DNA of 64,000 bases. Origin: Alisma plantago-aquatica (Eukaryota; Streptophyta; Magnoliopsida; Alismatales; Alismataceae). Made by a program: the position numbers and the translations under genes. Shown here one piece after another: positions 52,503 to 64,000 of the stretch (its first letter is position 1; each line of letters begins with the position of its first letter). Below the pieces are notes generated by a model. That model did no database searches and was not told the origin of the DNA. It saw nothing but the letters and a program-made list of their open reading frames with translations. The stretch covers positions 882,185,335 to 882,249,334 of the forward strand of contig OY856410.1 in NCBI GenBank assembly GCA_963693085.1, in the 5' to 3' direction.

Positions 52503-55500
52503 TGTTACGACCCCACCTCCTGATAACCCCCAATTAAGGGAGACCGAGAGGTTGAGCCGCACCCATTAATCCCGGATCAAAGGTTCGACATATAACCATA
52601 AACAATTATTAAATTCTAACAGACTATACTGAAAATGGTAATAAAAATTTTCTTTACATACCTTTTGAAAACTTGGATCTCTATTCTTCTATCCACACTG
52701 ATACTAATCTATCTAATCCTCCTTTGCACTTTAATTCTCATTTAGTATCACATGTGCCACTTTACTGTTTGTTCTTTTCATTGTACCTAAAACGCCGACA
52801 AATAAAACGTCGGTCAGCCGAAGCTGGTATGTGGGGGAAACAATAAACATGCAACTATGATAACAATGTAATCATTCAATTACTTATTTAACAACCAATA
52901 TTACGTTTTAGATATAACTCCGCGATCCAAGAGTACCCTATCCTCTGTATTATCCCCATTAAACCCCTCATGATCCACCTATAAGTGAACCAGTTTCTAG
53001 GGTTGAGTCACATGGCACTACTCGTAAGTAGACCACTCGTTAACTCGGGATTTTCTAAAGAGTCTCTAACTCACGGTAACCTATACCTTACTCTAGGATT
53101 ATCCCTTTTTAGCCTTTTCAAAGTAATAAAGGTGGACCTGGATCTAGCCAGTTATATTTGCACATTTATGGTGATAATCATAGTCACTTTATAGTGGCAT
53201 GAAATAAATAAACATCCAACAGTTTAGTTGCATTCAATGCGATTAAACATCCGGGAATCCATCGGGAAACTAAAGCGGTTATTCATAATCGTAACCACAT
53301 ACCTGATCCATAGTAACTTGATGTCCATGCATTAACATTCAACACAATTAACAAGCAATCAACCATATCCTGAAAATAATGCATAACATCCAAGTGTCAT
53401 TGTTTTATTCCAAACCTCCTCCAGATCTACTTGGATTCCACTTTAAGATTTCTAGGTCATCCTTTAGGGTTTTAGCTTTCATTATACATTTATCACTTTT
53501 AATGCTCTTTTAGTTCACAAACCCTAATTTCTGCATCATAGGCACAATTGAATGTCAATTAAGTCTAATATGTTTCTTTTACACTAAAACTATTATCTTT
53601 ACCCTTTTAGGTCATATCCAAAACATTAAGGCTAATTATCATCTTCAGTTTCTTTCAAATTGACAAATCATATTTCATTATAGTTCAACCCACATATATG
53701 AACCTTATTTATCACTATTTCCACTTTATACACTAGGAAACACTAATTATTCAAACAATTCACATTAAATATCTTTGGTACTCAATTAATCTTTGAATCA
53801 TCATATTTCTATTTTATTCTTCGATTTATACAATTAAAACCATTAGAATTCATATCAACATAAATTAGGGTTTCTAATCCCATTAAGGCATATTCATGTA
53901 CATAGAACCCTAAATTAAACCAACTATATAAAAAGATCACCTTTTAAATCCTATGTTCACTTTTATTAACAACAGGTTAATATCAGGTTGAATTATCCAT
54001 CTATCATCAAATCTAAGGGTTTTTCCTTAGTTAAATCATTAAAGATGATAACTTTATGTACTTTTCCAATTTCAAGCATATAAACTCTAAATTAGACTAA
54101 TCATGTGCAAAGTTCTTCCTTTTTTAACATAATGTACCTTTTTACATTTAACAGATTAACATCATCTCTAATGATCCATTAAACCCTATTAAACACATTA
54201 ATCATATCAAAATAGGGTTTCTTAAAAATTAATTCATTAAAGATGATGATTTACATTACTTTTCACATAGCAAAAGGAATTAGCTTCTAAACATATTTTT
54301 ATTGGATTCCTCTCGTTCTGAGGATCAATTTTCATATATTATATATTTCCATTGGAGCTACCAATAATTAGCTACGAATTAATAAAGAAATTACCTTTTC
54401 GGCCAATCGGTGGACGCCACGTCACCTCTCCCATGCAACGTATCTCAGGTCTGAAACATTTCGAAAAGACCAAACCACCCTCGGTTAAGTTGGTGGGCTC
54501 TTCAGCCCGTGAAGGGCATTTCTGTCCACGCGCATCTACCCTTCTTCTACCTTGGGCAGCCCGACGGCTGCTGCCCTATCCGTCGAGCACAGCCCTAGGG
54601 GCAACTCATGCTCCCAGTTCCGGACCCTCCAACCATGCTGGTTCCTTCCCTGACCTCCGTCTGGCCCCTGTGCTCTTCCCCGTGCCCTCAGCCCACCGCC
54701 ATAGTGGCTGGTTTGGAGTGGGGTTGATCTGGAAATGGACGCTCACGTGCAGCCGTCCGCGGTCCTTCATCCTCCTCCCCCAAGGCTCGAGGGTCGCCGC
54801 CCATGGCTACCCCAGCCTCGCAGAACCTAGGCGCACTCAAGGCGTCCCCAGGTCGTGACTGTCATGGCCATGCTCGAAGGAGAAACGGATGCACTTGCTG
54901 CTGCGTTTACAACAGCCCGCCGACCAACAGGAGCACAGATTTGCTTCTACAATCCTTCCTAGGTCGTCGTGGAGGCTTCCTTCCTCCATCAAGATCATCA
55001 ACTGAACCTCCACTGCTTCAGGGTTAGATCCCTCCTTTCCATTAGGGTTTTGAATGTAGGGAAGCATGAAGAAGATGAGGAAGAAAGTGGGAGACGTGTG
55101 ATCTCTCTGGAACTCGACCCTGGGCTCTACCCCTCTTATAGGGGAGGGTATCCCCGTCCTAGACTGCTTGCCCATGAAGCAACTAAGTCATATTCCAACA
55201 TGGAAACTCATTTTCCTATAATAAAAACACCCTTCTCTCTCTTCATCATCTCTTAGATGTTCCTTTTTCTGTAAATATTAGAATTTCAAAAATTACTTCT
55301 TTCATTCTCTTAGAACTTGCCCTTTAAATTAATGGCAAGAAAATCTATTTTCCTTTACTAGAAATTACTTTCTTTTTAACAATACCTCATAATTCCTTAA
55401 TAATGCATTATATTATCCTCTCATTTTGCCTTTTTAGTATTTTCTCTTTATTTCTCTTTTATTTTCCTCATTGGTATTCCTTTTATCATTAGTAATCCTT

Positions 55501-55942
55501 GGGGTACGAAATTCCACAAAGGATAACTCAATTATATCTCTTTTCACTTGTTTTCCACATTTTAACATTATTTCCAATTTCTTTCTTAATAAAGAAATAC
55601 ATAATTAATCTTTTCTTTTTCTTATTGCTTTTCTTTGCAACTTTAGACTCCTTGGAACCCAAGGAATCCAAGAGGCACAAAATCCTCCTTGGATTTTCCT
55701 TCTAGAGGTTTCCATTATTTCTTTTCTCGAATATTCAATTATCCATTTACTAATTGAATTTCCTTTGTTATTTTCTTTTTTATTGGGGCCAATAGCCAAT
55801 AAAGCCCACAAATCAAATAACAAGGCTATTTTAAACGAAATCCAATTATTCTCAACCAAATATATGATTTATTTGTTCAAACATATTTAATATGAGAAAT
55901 TATATTTCTCACCACTTGAACCCAAAAATTGGGGTTATAACA
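52503..55942 (-). repeat. 3' LTR of the minus-strand gypsy
   Basis: On the minus strand it begins TGTTATAACCCCAATTTT and ends GGGGTCGTAACA. Mostly AT-rich, with a GC-rich block at about 54400-55200 that holds meaningless plus-strand frames. A TATA-like CTATAAGA (minus) lies at 55134-55141. Confidence 0.95.
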
Positions 55943-55956
55943 TCCTTCCCCTCTTA
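55943..55956 (-). other. Polypurine tract of the minus-strand gypsy
   Basis: Reads TAAGAGGGGAAGGA on the minus strand immediately before the 3' LTR. Confidence 0.8.
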
Positions 55957-56399
55957 TAGGAATTTTGTCCTCAAAATTCAGGCAAGCAAACAAACAATTC
56001 AAGATAAGACTTTTCCATGTCCATCATTGGCCCTTATGTGGCTTTGCCGTACTCATGGCGTTTCCAAAGAACCTTTATCATCACATATTCTTTTCTCTGA
56101 GTTCTTTCATCCTGGCGTCTATAAACTACATAGGTGACTCAGGACATTTCAGCCTCCCTTGGGGCTCACTAGGTTCATTGCTCAGCACATGGTCGGGTTA
56201 CCTCACATAGTGCTCTAAATTGAACACATGGAACTCATCTCACATTACTCTATCCTGAGGGGTAGGGTCAAACCTAACCTTCTCCACCCATCCATCTCTA
56301 ATGGACCCATGTATCGGGGACTCAGCTCTCTTAGTTATAATTTAGAGGGGTCAGATTTTCATGTCACATAATCTCCCACAGTGAACTGCATGTCAGTCT

Positions 56400-57250
56400 A
56401 CTTTGCATCTGCTCACGACTCTCATCGTCTCTAGGCTCCTTTCAGCCTTTGCACAATCAAAGTGACTCCTTCTAGACACACTGGGGTTCCCTTTCTAACC
56501 ATCATGTGGTCCTTTTCTAACCAGCATGTGGCCCTTTTCACCAACATCACCTTGCTGAAGTGGTGACCGACACAACCTCCTTTACAGAGCTTCATATAAA
56601 ACTGATACTGGATATGGTGATCAATGTCACATCTTTCATAGAACAAGAACTGTCCCTAGATATCACCCTGAACGAGCACACATGCTCTCATCAGACCCTT
56701 TAGTCTGGATCTTACTAACCATAGTTAGGGGTGATAAACTATACTAACATTGAGTTTTTCATGTACCTACTTCCACTTTATGGAAGAGAACCTTTAGGTC
56801 AAACTCAAGAATCCTTTGAACTTGCTTCATGGTGTAATTGAACCATCTTTCTCATGGGTAGTTCAACTAGACCTGTCCCTTAATAGAACTCTTTCTTTCT
56901 CATGTCATTTAGGTAAGGCGACTTACCATAACCCATATTGCATCTCGACCTTCCTCGATCCAGGGAAGACTTATCACAACATCCATAGTGTTGAGATCTC
57001 ATTCCCTCTCAGGGATTCTTTTGTCCTCCATATCGATACACTGGGTTACTGGGGTTCGTCCTTTACCTCCTGGCTTGCATGGCCATAACCACATGCAACC
57101 TCATCTTAAACATCTAACGTGTTATTGCCATCTTCCCATGGTGTATCATGATTTCCTGTATGTCATGATTCTTTCAAAATCGATTCCTTCGAAACCCTAA
57201 ACCACTCTTGTCAGGGTTTCATCACCTTCTTTTCCAAAGAAGTGCACTTG
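56400..57250 (-). pseudogene. Integrase remnant of the minus-strand gypsy
   Basis: Read from 57250 downwards, plant gypsy integrase landmarks appear in order among stops and frameshifts. There is an ATCCCTGAG...GAGATCTCA segment matching IPEWKWEEIS (about 57010-56985). DVVISLP...EGRDAIWVMVSRLT matches the catalytic-core start DFV.GLP...G.DAIWV.VDRLTK (56983-56905). LVELPMRKMVQLHHE matches the ...Y...VRLHGVP part (about 56870-56820), and VLYEAL.RRLCRSPLQQGDVGEK matches APYEALYGRRCRSP...VGE (56608-56535). No frame longer than about 75 codons remains open. The similarity is strongest to Del/Tekay-like integrases, judged by eye. Confidence 0.8.
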
Positions 57251-60227
57251 AGGTTCTACCACCATCCTTTCATTGTATCAAGAACTAGGCTAGCTAACCA
57301 AACAACCCTTAACTTTTCAACGCATCTTGTTACGTCTGAGTGTTATCCAAACACCTCTCCTTTTCAAACTTAGGGTTAGCCAAACAACCTTTTCTAACTT
57401 CTAGTCAAACAAGTCTTAACCAGAGCATACATTACCACCTCTCATCCTTAGGTATTAGGTAACATTGAAGACATACACTTCCATGTATTTCACTTATTAT
57501 ATTACCTCAAACTCCATGTCTATCCCTATTAAGAACACTCTCTGATTTCATCATCATGGTGACCAAACTCAACCTGGTATAACTTGTAAGTTCTACATAG
57601 CTCACCATAGAAACTTCCTCATAAGGGGACTACCTCATTCCTCTTAGTGTTTGCAAGCCATCCATCATTCATTCACTTTACCATGGTAAGATATCTTCTC
57701 TATCCCCATTTCTCGTGGCAACGCTCCAACCTACATCATCTCTTATCCTTGGTGTATGACATGTATAATGTCCTATCTCTCACCCCCATAACAAGAGGAA
57801 ATAAGCATTTGGCTGCAGTCCAAATACAGAGTTCTTCCTATTCCAAGAGTAGAGATGGTACATCCCACCTTACCAATACACCCTTAAATCTAAGTTGCAA
57901 TGTGCCACATATGTCTCTTCATCACAAACATCATGATATCAAACAGGTCTTGAACCTACTGAGGTTTATATCCTTGGTCATCCCCTCTAGGTCTATAGGG
58001 TACCGACTCTTTTGGGGTCATCCCTCTTCCCTCATGCATCAAGAGAGTGCCCTACTCATCTGCCCTTTGGGTCCCATGAGTTCATGAAGGTGATCAATCT
58101 CCTAACCCATGGCCCTCAGACAATGATAGCTGTTACCTCCCGACCCTATGGTCATGTGCAACTGGGGAATTAGGCAACTCCTGCTTTCATCGGTCTTATC
58201 CCTACCTGACCCTAGGATAGACTTAGGATTCTCCATAACAGTACATGTTCACTTATAACCTTACCTAAGTCTTCATCATCTCTCTTCCTGCATTCATGGG
58301 CTGGCTTACATCCTTTCATAGGCATCATGGCAACCTGCCTACCTTGGTCAAGCCCCCATACTGGTTACCTACATGGTAACACATTCACATGTAATAGAGA
58401 TGGATATCTATGGGTCTGTAGATTCATTCTCATACCATGTACCTTTCACTTAGCTTCTCAAGATCCTATGAGACCTCTTTAGGTTACCTTGAACCACCAA
58501 AACTGACATACACCCTTCCAAAGGGGTCCCTCTCCCAGGATGGGAGGAAAACTATTTCTAAGGTCACAAAAGCTCTTAGGTCTAGGGTTTACATCCACAC
58601 GAGCCTACTTAACCCTAGCAAGCCATTAAGGCATGAGAAGATCACTTACCATACCATGCTAGGTCATACTTTTCCTTCTTTCCTCTATGTTGGATTGAGA
58701 TCAAACTTTCCCTTTATCATCAACCTAGTTGTGAGGGGTTCATCAAACATACCTTAAACTTAAAGGGCTCCCTTTTTTTTCCCTCTATACATGAGGAGTA
58801 CCATGCTCATTTCTATAGGAACTCAATTTCTCATCATGAGCCTTAGGTACACCACTTCCCCTCTTAGGCCTAAGAACCCTAGGTTCACTACATGCTATGT
58901 CTCTTAACTACAAACCAAGCATGAAAAAGGCATGACACGCACTCCTTGTCATCCTTCAACTCAAGCAACGCTTAGTGTTGGGTCCTCCTCAAGGACAACC
59001 AACAAGGTACAAGGCCTCATAACCTGCTACAAAACCTTTCTAAGTCTAAGGAACTCTTCTTCCTACCTCAGATGGTAAACACCTATACCGTAGGCACATA
59101 GGCACCAGATGCTTCATCTTCACTCCCTAGGGTTTGGTCCCTCTAAAGGCAACTAAGATATCATCAACTTATGAGGCAACCACTGTCATCTATTATTCAG
59201 GGTTTTAGGCTTCCAACCTTCTTGCTGGGTTTCCTGCTCTCTCTAGAGCTAACCCCACATCCAACCTCACCATTAGAGATCCTTTCTTCATGAAGGACCA
59301 TCCTCAAAAGCATGCTCTATGTGGTTGAAGCCTAGGTTCGAACTTATGGTTGCTCATGATCATCCATAACCCTTTATGCTCCATCATAATTCCTTATCCA
59401 GGGTTTCATCCTACCGTCAGCACTATGACGTGCCCTAGGTGCCAGCTATGCCCTACTTGCACAAGCCCATAGGGTTTCTATGGTCATCATCATCTAAGGA
59501 GCTATCCTTTACCCTAACATACACGACCCTTCCCAGGGTTGGGTTGCCAAAGGTGCTAGGTCACCCCGGATCATATGGCATCCCAAAGGCATGTCCTTTC
59601 AAACACCTGGTCCAACTCATCTCTCTCTAACCTTCACTTAGGGTTAGGGTTAGCATCACCCTCAGAGGATGTGCCAGGTCTCTACTTGCAATGGAGATCT
59701 CTATCTCCAAGACTAACTTATCCTCCTGAGAAGAAGGTCTAGCCTCAGGTCTATTCTGAGGACATGACAACTTATGTCATACGACCTAAGCATGTATCTA
59801 TTATTTATTTTGCGCTTAATCTATTAAGCTTATGTCCATGACATCTTATTTACATGCCTTTCATTAATTTAGTGGAGGATTCCTTAAACCTTATTAACCT
59901 TACCCATACCTCAAGAGAGTGAGGAGAAGAAAGAAAACCCTAATCCTTTAGGTCCTTATCAGAATTTTGTGATGAGAAGGGATGAATAAGATGAGAAGTC
60001 CTAAAGGTATCTTATTTCGATTCATACCCTAAGACTTTGGCCAGGCGGTCACATGGGTCCGGGAGTCCTCGTATTCCGACTAGAGGTGCGGAGGAAAATC
60101 TTGCCAGCCCTCGGTCGTGATCCCTTTCTAGACACCTCCGTATTTCGGATACTCCTCTAATAACTCCCTTGGGTTCTATGGAGTTTGTAAAATTTAATAA
60201 TTATTAATGGTTAATTGAGGAACCCAT
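57251..60227 (-). other. Rest of the gypsy interior: leader and unreadable gag/RT region
   Basis: From 60227 downwards there is a leader of some 450 bp. Then come segments where gag, protease and RT would be expected. Around 57950-57600 weak echoes of RT (DLFD followed by the spacing to a SYTKDK stretch) can be argued, but I do not trust them. The plus-strand open frames at 57647-58087 and 58437-58757 run against the element and have no motif. Confidence 0.4.
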
Positions 60228-60239
60228 GCTCTGATACCA
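60228..60239 (-). other. Primer-binding site of the minus-strand gypsy
   Basis: TGGTATCAGAGC on the minus strand, two bases after the 5' LTR; an exact initiator-Met tRNA match, so still usable. Confidence 0.93.
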
Positions 60240-60241
60240 AA

Positions 60242-63200
60242 TGTTACGACCCCACCTCATGATAACCCCCAATTAAGGGAGACCGAGAGGTTGAGCCGCA
60301 CCCATTAATCCCGGATCAAAGGTTCGACATATAACCATAAACAATTATTAAATTCTAACAGACTATACTGAAAATGGTAATAAAAAATTTCTTTACATAC
60401 CTTTTGAAAACTTGGATCTCTATTCTTCTATCCACACCGATACTAATCTATCTAATCCTCCTTTGCACTTTAATTCTCATTTAGTATCACATGTGCCACT
60501 TTACTATTTGTTCTTTTCATTGTACCTAAAACGCCGACAAACAAAACGTCGGTCAGCCGAAGCTCGTATGTGGGGGAAACAATAAACATGCAACTATGAT
60601 AACAATGTAATCATTCAATTACTTATTTAACAACCAATATTACGTTTTAGATATAACTCCGCGATCCAAGAGTACCCTATCCTCTGTATTATCCCCATTA
60701 AACCCCTCATGATCCACCTATAAGTGAACCAATTTCTAGGGTTGAGTCACATGGCACTACTCGTAAGTAGACCACTCCTTAACTCGGGATTTGCTAAAGA
60801 GTCTCTAACTCACGGTAACCTAGACCTTACTCTAGGATTACCCCTTTTTTAGCCTTTTCAAAGTAACAGAGGTGGACCCAGATCTAGCCAGTTATATTTG
60901 CACATTTATGGTGATAATCATAGTCACTTTATAGTGGCATGAAATAAATAAACATCCAACGGTTTAGTTGCATTCAATGCGATTAAACATCCGGGAATCC
61001 GTCGGGAAACTAAAGCGGTTATTCATAATCGTAACCACATACCTGATCCATAGTAACTTGATGTCCATGCATTAACATTCAACACAATTAACAAGCAATC
61101 AACAATATCCTGAAAATAATGCATAACATCCAAGTGTCATTGTTTTATTCCAAACCTCCTCCAGATCTACTTGGATTCCACTTTAAGATTTCTAGGTCAT
61201 CCTTTAGGGTTTGAGCTTTCATTATACATTTATCACTTTTAATGCTCTTTTAGTTTACAAACCCTAATTTCTGCATCATAGGCACAATTGAATGTCAATT
61301 AAGTCTAATATGTTTCTTTTACACTAAAACTATTATCTTTACCCTTTTAGGTCATATCCAAAACATTAAGGCTAATTATCATCTTTGATTTCTTTCAAAT
61401 TGACAAATCATATTTCATTATAGTTCAACCCACATATATGAACCTTATTTATCACTATTTCCACTTTATACACTAGGAAACACTAATTATCCAAATAATT
61501 CACATTAAAGATCTTTGGTACTCAATTAATCTTCGAATCATCATATTTCTATTTTATTCTTCGATTTGTACAATTAAAACCATTAGAATTCATATCAACA
61601 TAAATTAGGGTTTCTAATCCCATTAAGGCATATTCATGTACATAGAACCCTAAATTAAACCAACTATATAAAAAGATCACCTTTTAAATCCTATTTTTAC
61701 TTTTATTAACAACAGGTTAATATCAGCTTGAATTATCCATCTATCATCAAATCTAAGGGTTTTTCCTCAGTTAAATCATTAAAGATGATAACTTTATGTA
61801 CTTTTCCAATTTCAAGCATATAAACTCTAAATTAGACTAATCATGTGCAAAGTTCTTCCTTTTTTAACATAATGTACCTTTTTACATTTAACAGATTAAC
61901 ATCAACTCTAATGATCCATTAAACCCTATTAAACACATTAATCATATCAAAATAGGGTTTCTTAAACTTTAATTCATTAAAGATGATGATTTACATTACT
62001 TTTCACATAGCAAAAGGAATTAGCTTCTAAACATATTTTTATTCGATTCCTCTCGTTCTGAGGATCAATTTTCATATATTATATATTTCCATTGGAGCTA
62101 CCAATAATTAACTACGAATTAATAAAGAAATTACCTTTTCGGCCAATCGGTGGACGCCACGTCACCTCTCCCATGCAACGTATCTCAGGTCTGAAACATT
62201 TTGAAAAGACCAAACCACCCTCGGTTAAGTTGGCGGGCTCTTCAGCCCGTGAAGGGCATTTCTGTCCACGCGCATCTACCCTTCTTCTACCTTGGGCAGC
62301 GCGACGGCTGCTGCCCTAGCCACTGAGCGCAGCCCTAGGGGCGACTCATGCTCCCAGTTCCGGACCCTCCAACCATGCTGGTTCCTTCCCTGACCTCCGT
62401 CCGGCCCCTGTGCTCTTCCCCGTGCCCTCAGCCCACCGCCATAGTGGCTGGTTTGGAGCGGGGTTGATCTGGAACTGGACGCTCATGTGCAGCCGTCCGC
62501 AGTCCTTCATCCTCCTCCCCCAAGGCTCGAGGGTCGCCGCCCATGGCTGCCCCAGCCTCGCAGAACCTAGGTGCACTCAAGGCGTCCCCAGGTCATGACT
62601 GTCATGGCCATGCTCGAAGGAGAAACGGCTGCACTTGCTGCTGCGTTTACAACATCCCACCGACCTACAGGAGCACATATTTGCTTCTGCAATCCTTCCT
62701 AGGTCATCGTGGAGGCTTCCTTACTCCACCAAGATCATCAACTGAACCTCCACTGCTTCAGGTTTAGATCCCTCCTTTCCATTAGGGTTTTGAATGTAGG
62801 GAAGCATGAAGAAGATGAGGAAGAAAGTGGGAGACGTGTGATCTCTCTAGAACTCAACCCTGGGCTCTACCCCTCTTATAGGGGAGGGTATCCCCATCCC
62901 AGACTGCTTGCCCATGAAGCAACTAAGTCATATTCCAACATGGAAACTCATTTTGCTATAATAAAAACACCCTTCTCTCTCTTCATCATCTCTTAGATAT
63001 TCCTTTTTCTTTAAATATTAGAATTTCAAAAATTACTTCTTTCATTCTCTTAAAACTTGCCCTTTATTCTAATGGCACGAAAATCTATTTTCCTTTACTA
63101 GAAATTACTTTCTTTTTAACAATACCTCATAATTCCTTAATAATGCATTATATTATCCACTCATTTTGCCTTTTTAGTATTTTCTCTTTATTTCTCTTTT

Positions 63201-63663
63201 ATTTTCCTCATTGGTATTCCTTTTATCATTAGTAATCCTTGGGGTACAAAATTCCACAAAGGATAACTCAATTATATCTCTTTTCACTTGTTTTCCACAT
63301 TTTAACATTATTTCCAAATTCTTTCTTAATAAAGAAATACATAATTAATCTTTTCTTTGCAACTTTAGACTCCTTGGAACCCAAGGAATCCAAGAGGCAC
63401 GAAATCCTCTTTGGATTTTCCTTCTAGAGGTTTCCATTATTTCTTTTCTCGAATATTCAATTATCCATTTACTAATTGAATTTCCTTTGTTATTTTCCTT
63501 TTTATTGGGCCCAATAGCCAATAAAGCCCACAAATCAAATAACAAGGCTATTTTAAACGAAATCCAATTATTCTCAACCAAATATATGATTATTTGTTCA
63601 AACATCTTTAATATGAGAAATTATATTTCTCACCACTTGAACCCAAAAATTGGGGTTATAACA
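60242..63663 (-). repeat. 5' LTR of the minus-strand gypsy
   Basis: Near-identical to 52503-55942; an 18-bp deletion relative to the other copy lies near 63350 (TTCTTATTGCTTTTCTTTG missing). Confidence 0.95.
62874..62881 (-). promoter_or_regulatory. TATA-like box in the gypsy 5' LTR
   Basis: CTATAAGA on the minus strand within CCCCTATAAGAGGGG, at the border between the AT-rich and GC-rich parts. If it is the promoter, U3 is about 0.8 kb and R plus U5 about 2.6 kb. Confidence 0.45.
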
Positions 63664-63668
63664 TAATG

Positions 63669-64000
63669 TTAACTTAATAGCACCCGTGCGAGCCCGACTC
63701 TTCCCCTTTCTCTATTTCATTCATCTCGATTGAGGGTTTAAGCTCCGATGATGATTCCTCTGCTCACCACTCCTGTGTCGCCGCTTGCCTTCACCGCCGC
63801 CGTTTGCTGGTCCTCAGGCCGCTGCACTCCAGGTCAGCCACCGCCCTAGCTCGATCAGCTGCTCGCCTGCCCTCTCTGCTCGCCGCGCGTGCTCTGCACC
63901 TGCGGGTCAGTGCGACCACTCTTCGGAGCTCCTCGCCAGTCGCATGAGCCTGCTCTTGCTCATGCTCCTTCTCCTGCTCACCATGGTTCGTGCGTTGCTC
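63669..64000 (+). promoter_or_regulatory. CACTA-2 leader resuming after the gypsy
   Basis: CCCGACTCTTCCCCTTTCT and the following GC- and C-rich sequence parallel 3760-4020 of CACTA-1, the candidate first non-coding exon. No coding region starts before the edge. Confidence 0.65.

Larger units (their letters stand above)
52503..63663 (-). mobile_element. Ty3/gypsy retrotransposon with 3.4-kb LTRs and decayed pol
   Basis: LTRs at 52503-55942 (3440 bp) and 60242-63663 (3422 bp) are flanked by a perfect TAATG duplication (52498-52502, 63664-63668). On the minus strand the primer site TGGTATCAGAGC (60228-60239) follows the right LTR after two bases, and a TAAGAGGGGAAGGA polypurine tract (55943-55956) precedes the left LTR. 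So the right LTR is 5' and the left is 3'. In the first ~350 bp I compared, the LTRs differ at about six positions. The 4.3-kb interior shows only decayed integrase and probable RT. Confidence 0.95.
51923..64000 (+). mobile_element. CACTA-2: second CACTA element, split by a gypsy and cut by the window edge
   Basis: The left end is CACTACTACATAAATGG, like CACTA-1. The subterminal zone (51955-52497) carries the same GCGTCGGTT / ACCGACGCC hairpin motifs, many mutated. The gypsy element at 52503-63663 is inserted in this zone, and the CACTA sequence resumes at 63669 with ACTTAATAGCACCCGTGCGAGCCCGACTCTTCCCC-type leader matching 3742-3774 of CACTA-1. The transposase, if present, lies beyond the right edge. 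Confidence 0.85.

Noticed and set aside
54352..54858. 168-codon plus-strand frame, with partial repeats at 62092-62598
   Set aside because: Lies inside both gypsy LTRs on the opposite strand, is interrupted in one copy and has no motif.
57647..58757. Plus-strand frames of 146 and 106 codons
   Set aside because: They run antisense to the decayed gypsy pol and have no family resemblance.
52503..63663. Calling the long-LTR gypsy a classical LARD with unrelated non-coding interior
   Set aside because: The interior aligns by eye with gypsy integrase on the minus strand, so it is a decayed coding element rather than a pol-free design.
1..64000. tRNA and rRNA genes
   Set aside because: No cloverleaf with A and B boxes or rRNA core sequence was recognised; only tRNA-derived primer sites are present.

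Overview
This window looks like repeat-dense nuclear DNA from a flowering plant. Retrotransposons with initiator-Met-tRNA primer sites, a CACTA transposon, several hAT-type elements with 8-bp target duplications and GT/AG introns all point that way. The GC-rich start of the one likely host gene suggests a monocot, but this is not proven. Nearly everything is mobile DNA. Host sequence is limited to one small intron-poor gene (46603-47205, minus), a probable single exon (31612-31801, minus) and unassigned AT-rich spacers.

Layout. 1-979 is the edge of a minus-strand LTR element. 1276-2010 is a decayed Ty3/gypsy integrase. 2321-2823 is a 251-bp tandem duplication. 3286-12679 is a complete CACTA element with a 3-bp AAA duplication. 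It has hairpin-rich subterminal repeats, a duplicated foldback unit, an uninterrupted TNP2-type transposase (1081 codons) and a 13-exon second gene with a C-terminal Ulp1-like protease domain. That second gene is broken by a nonsense codon and a frameshift.

15477-30695 is a stack of insertions up to five deep. A minus-strand Copia-like element (Copia-3) holds a gypsy-type element with ~2-kb LTRs (Gypsy-A). The 3' LTR of Gypsy-A holds a hAT-type element (hAT-A), which holds a second hAT-type element (hAT-B), which holds a young Copia (Copia-1). 30718-31367 is a short hAT-type element. 32598-38587 is a second Copia (Copia-2) split by another hAT-type element. 40518-41791 is a further hAT-B copy. 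44860-45608 is a degenerate repeat array ending in a hAT-A-like terminus.

The right third has the host gene, a 400-bp inverted-repeat element inside a TA microsatellite (47552-47951), another hAT-type element (48171-48821), a gypsy-type LTR (49796-51078) and a second CACTA of the same family (from 51923, running off the window). The second CACTA is split by an 11.2-kb minus-strand gypsy element (52503-63663). Its 3.4-kb LTRs are nearly identical, yet its pol region is full of stops. This suggests it was mobilised by proteins supplied in trans.

The genes do not form a host pathway. The functional logic is that of transposons: TNP2 would act on the CACTA ends, the Copia polyproteins on their own LTRs, and the small hAT and inverted-repeat elements depend on enzymes encoded elsewhere.
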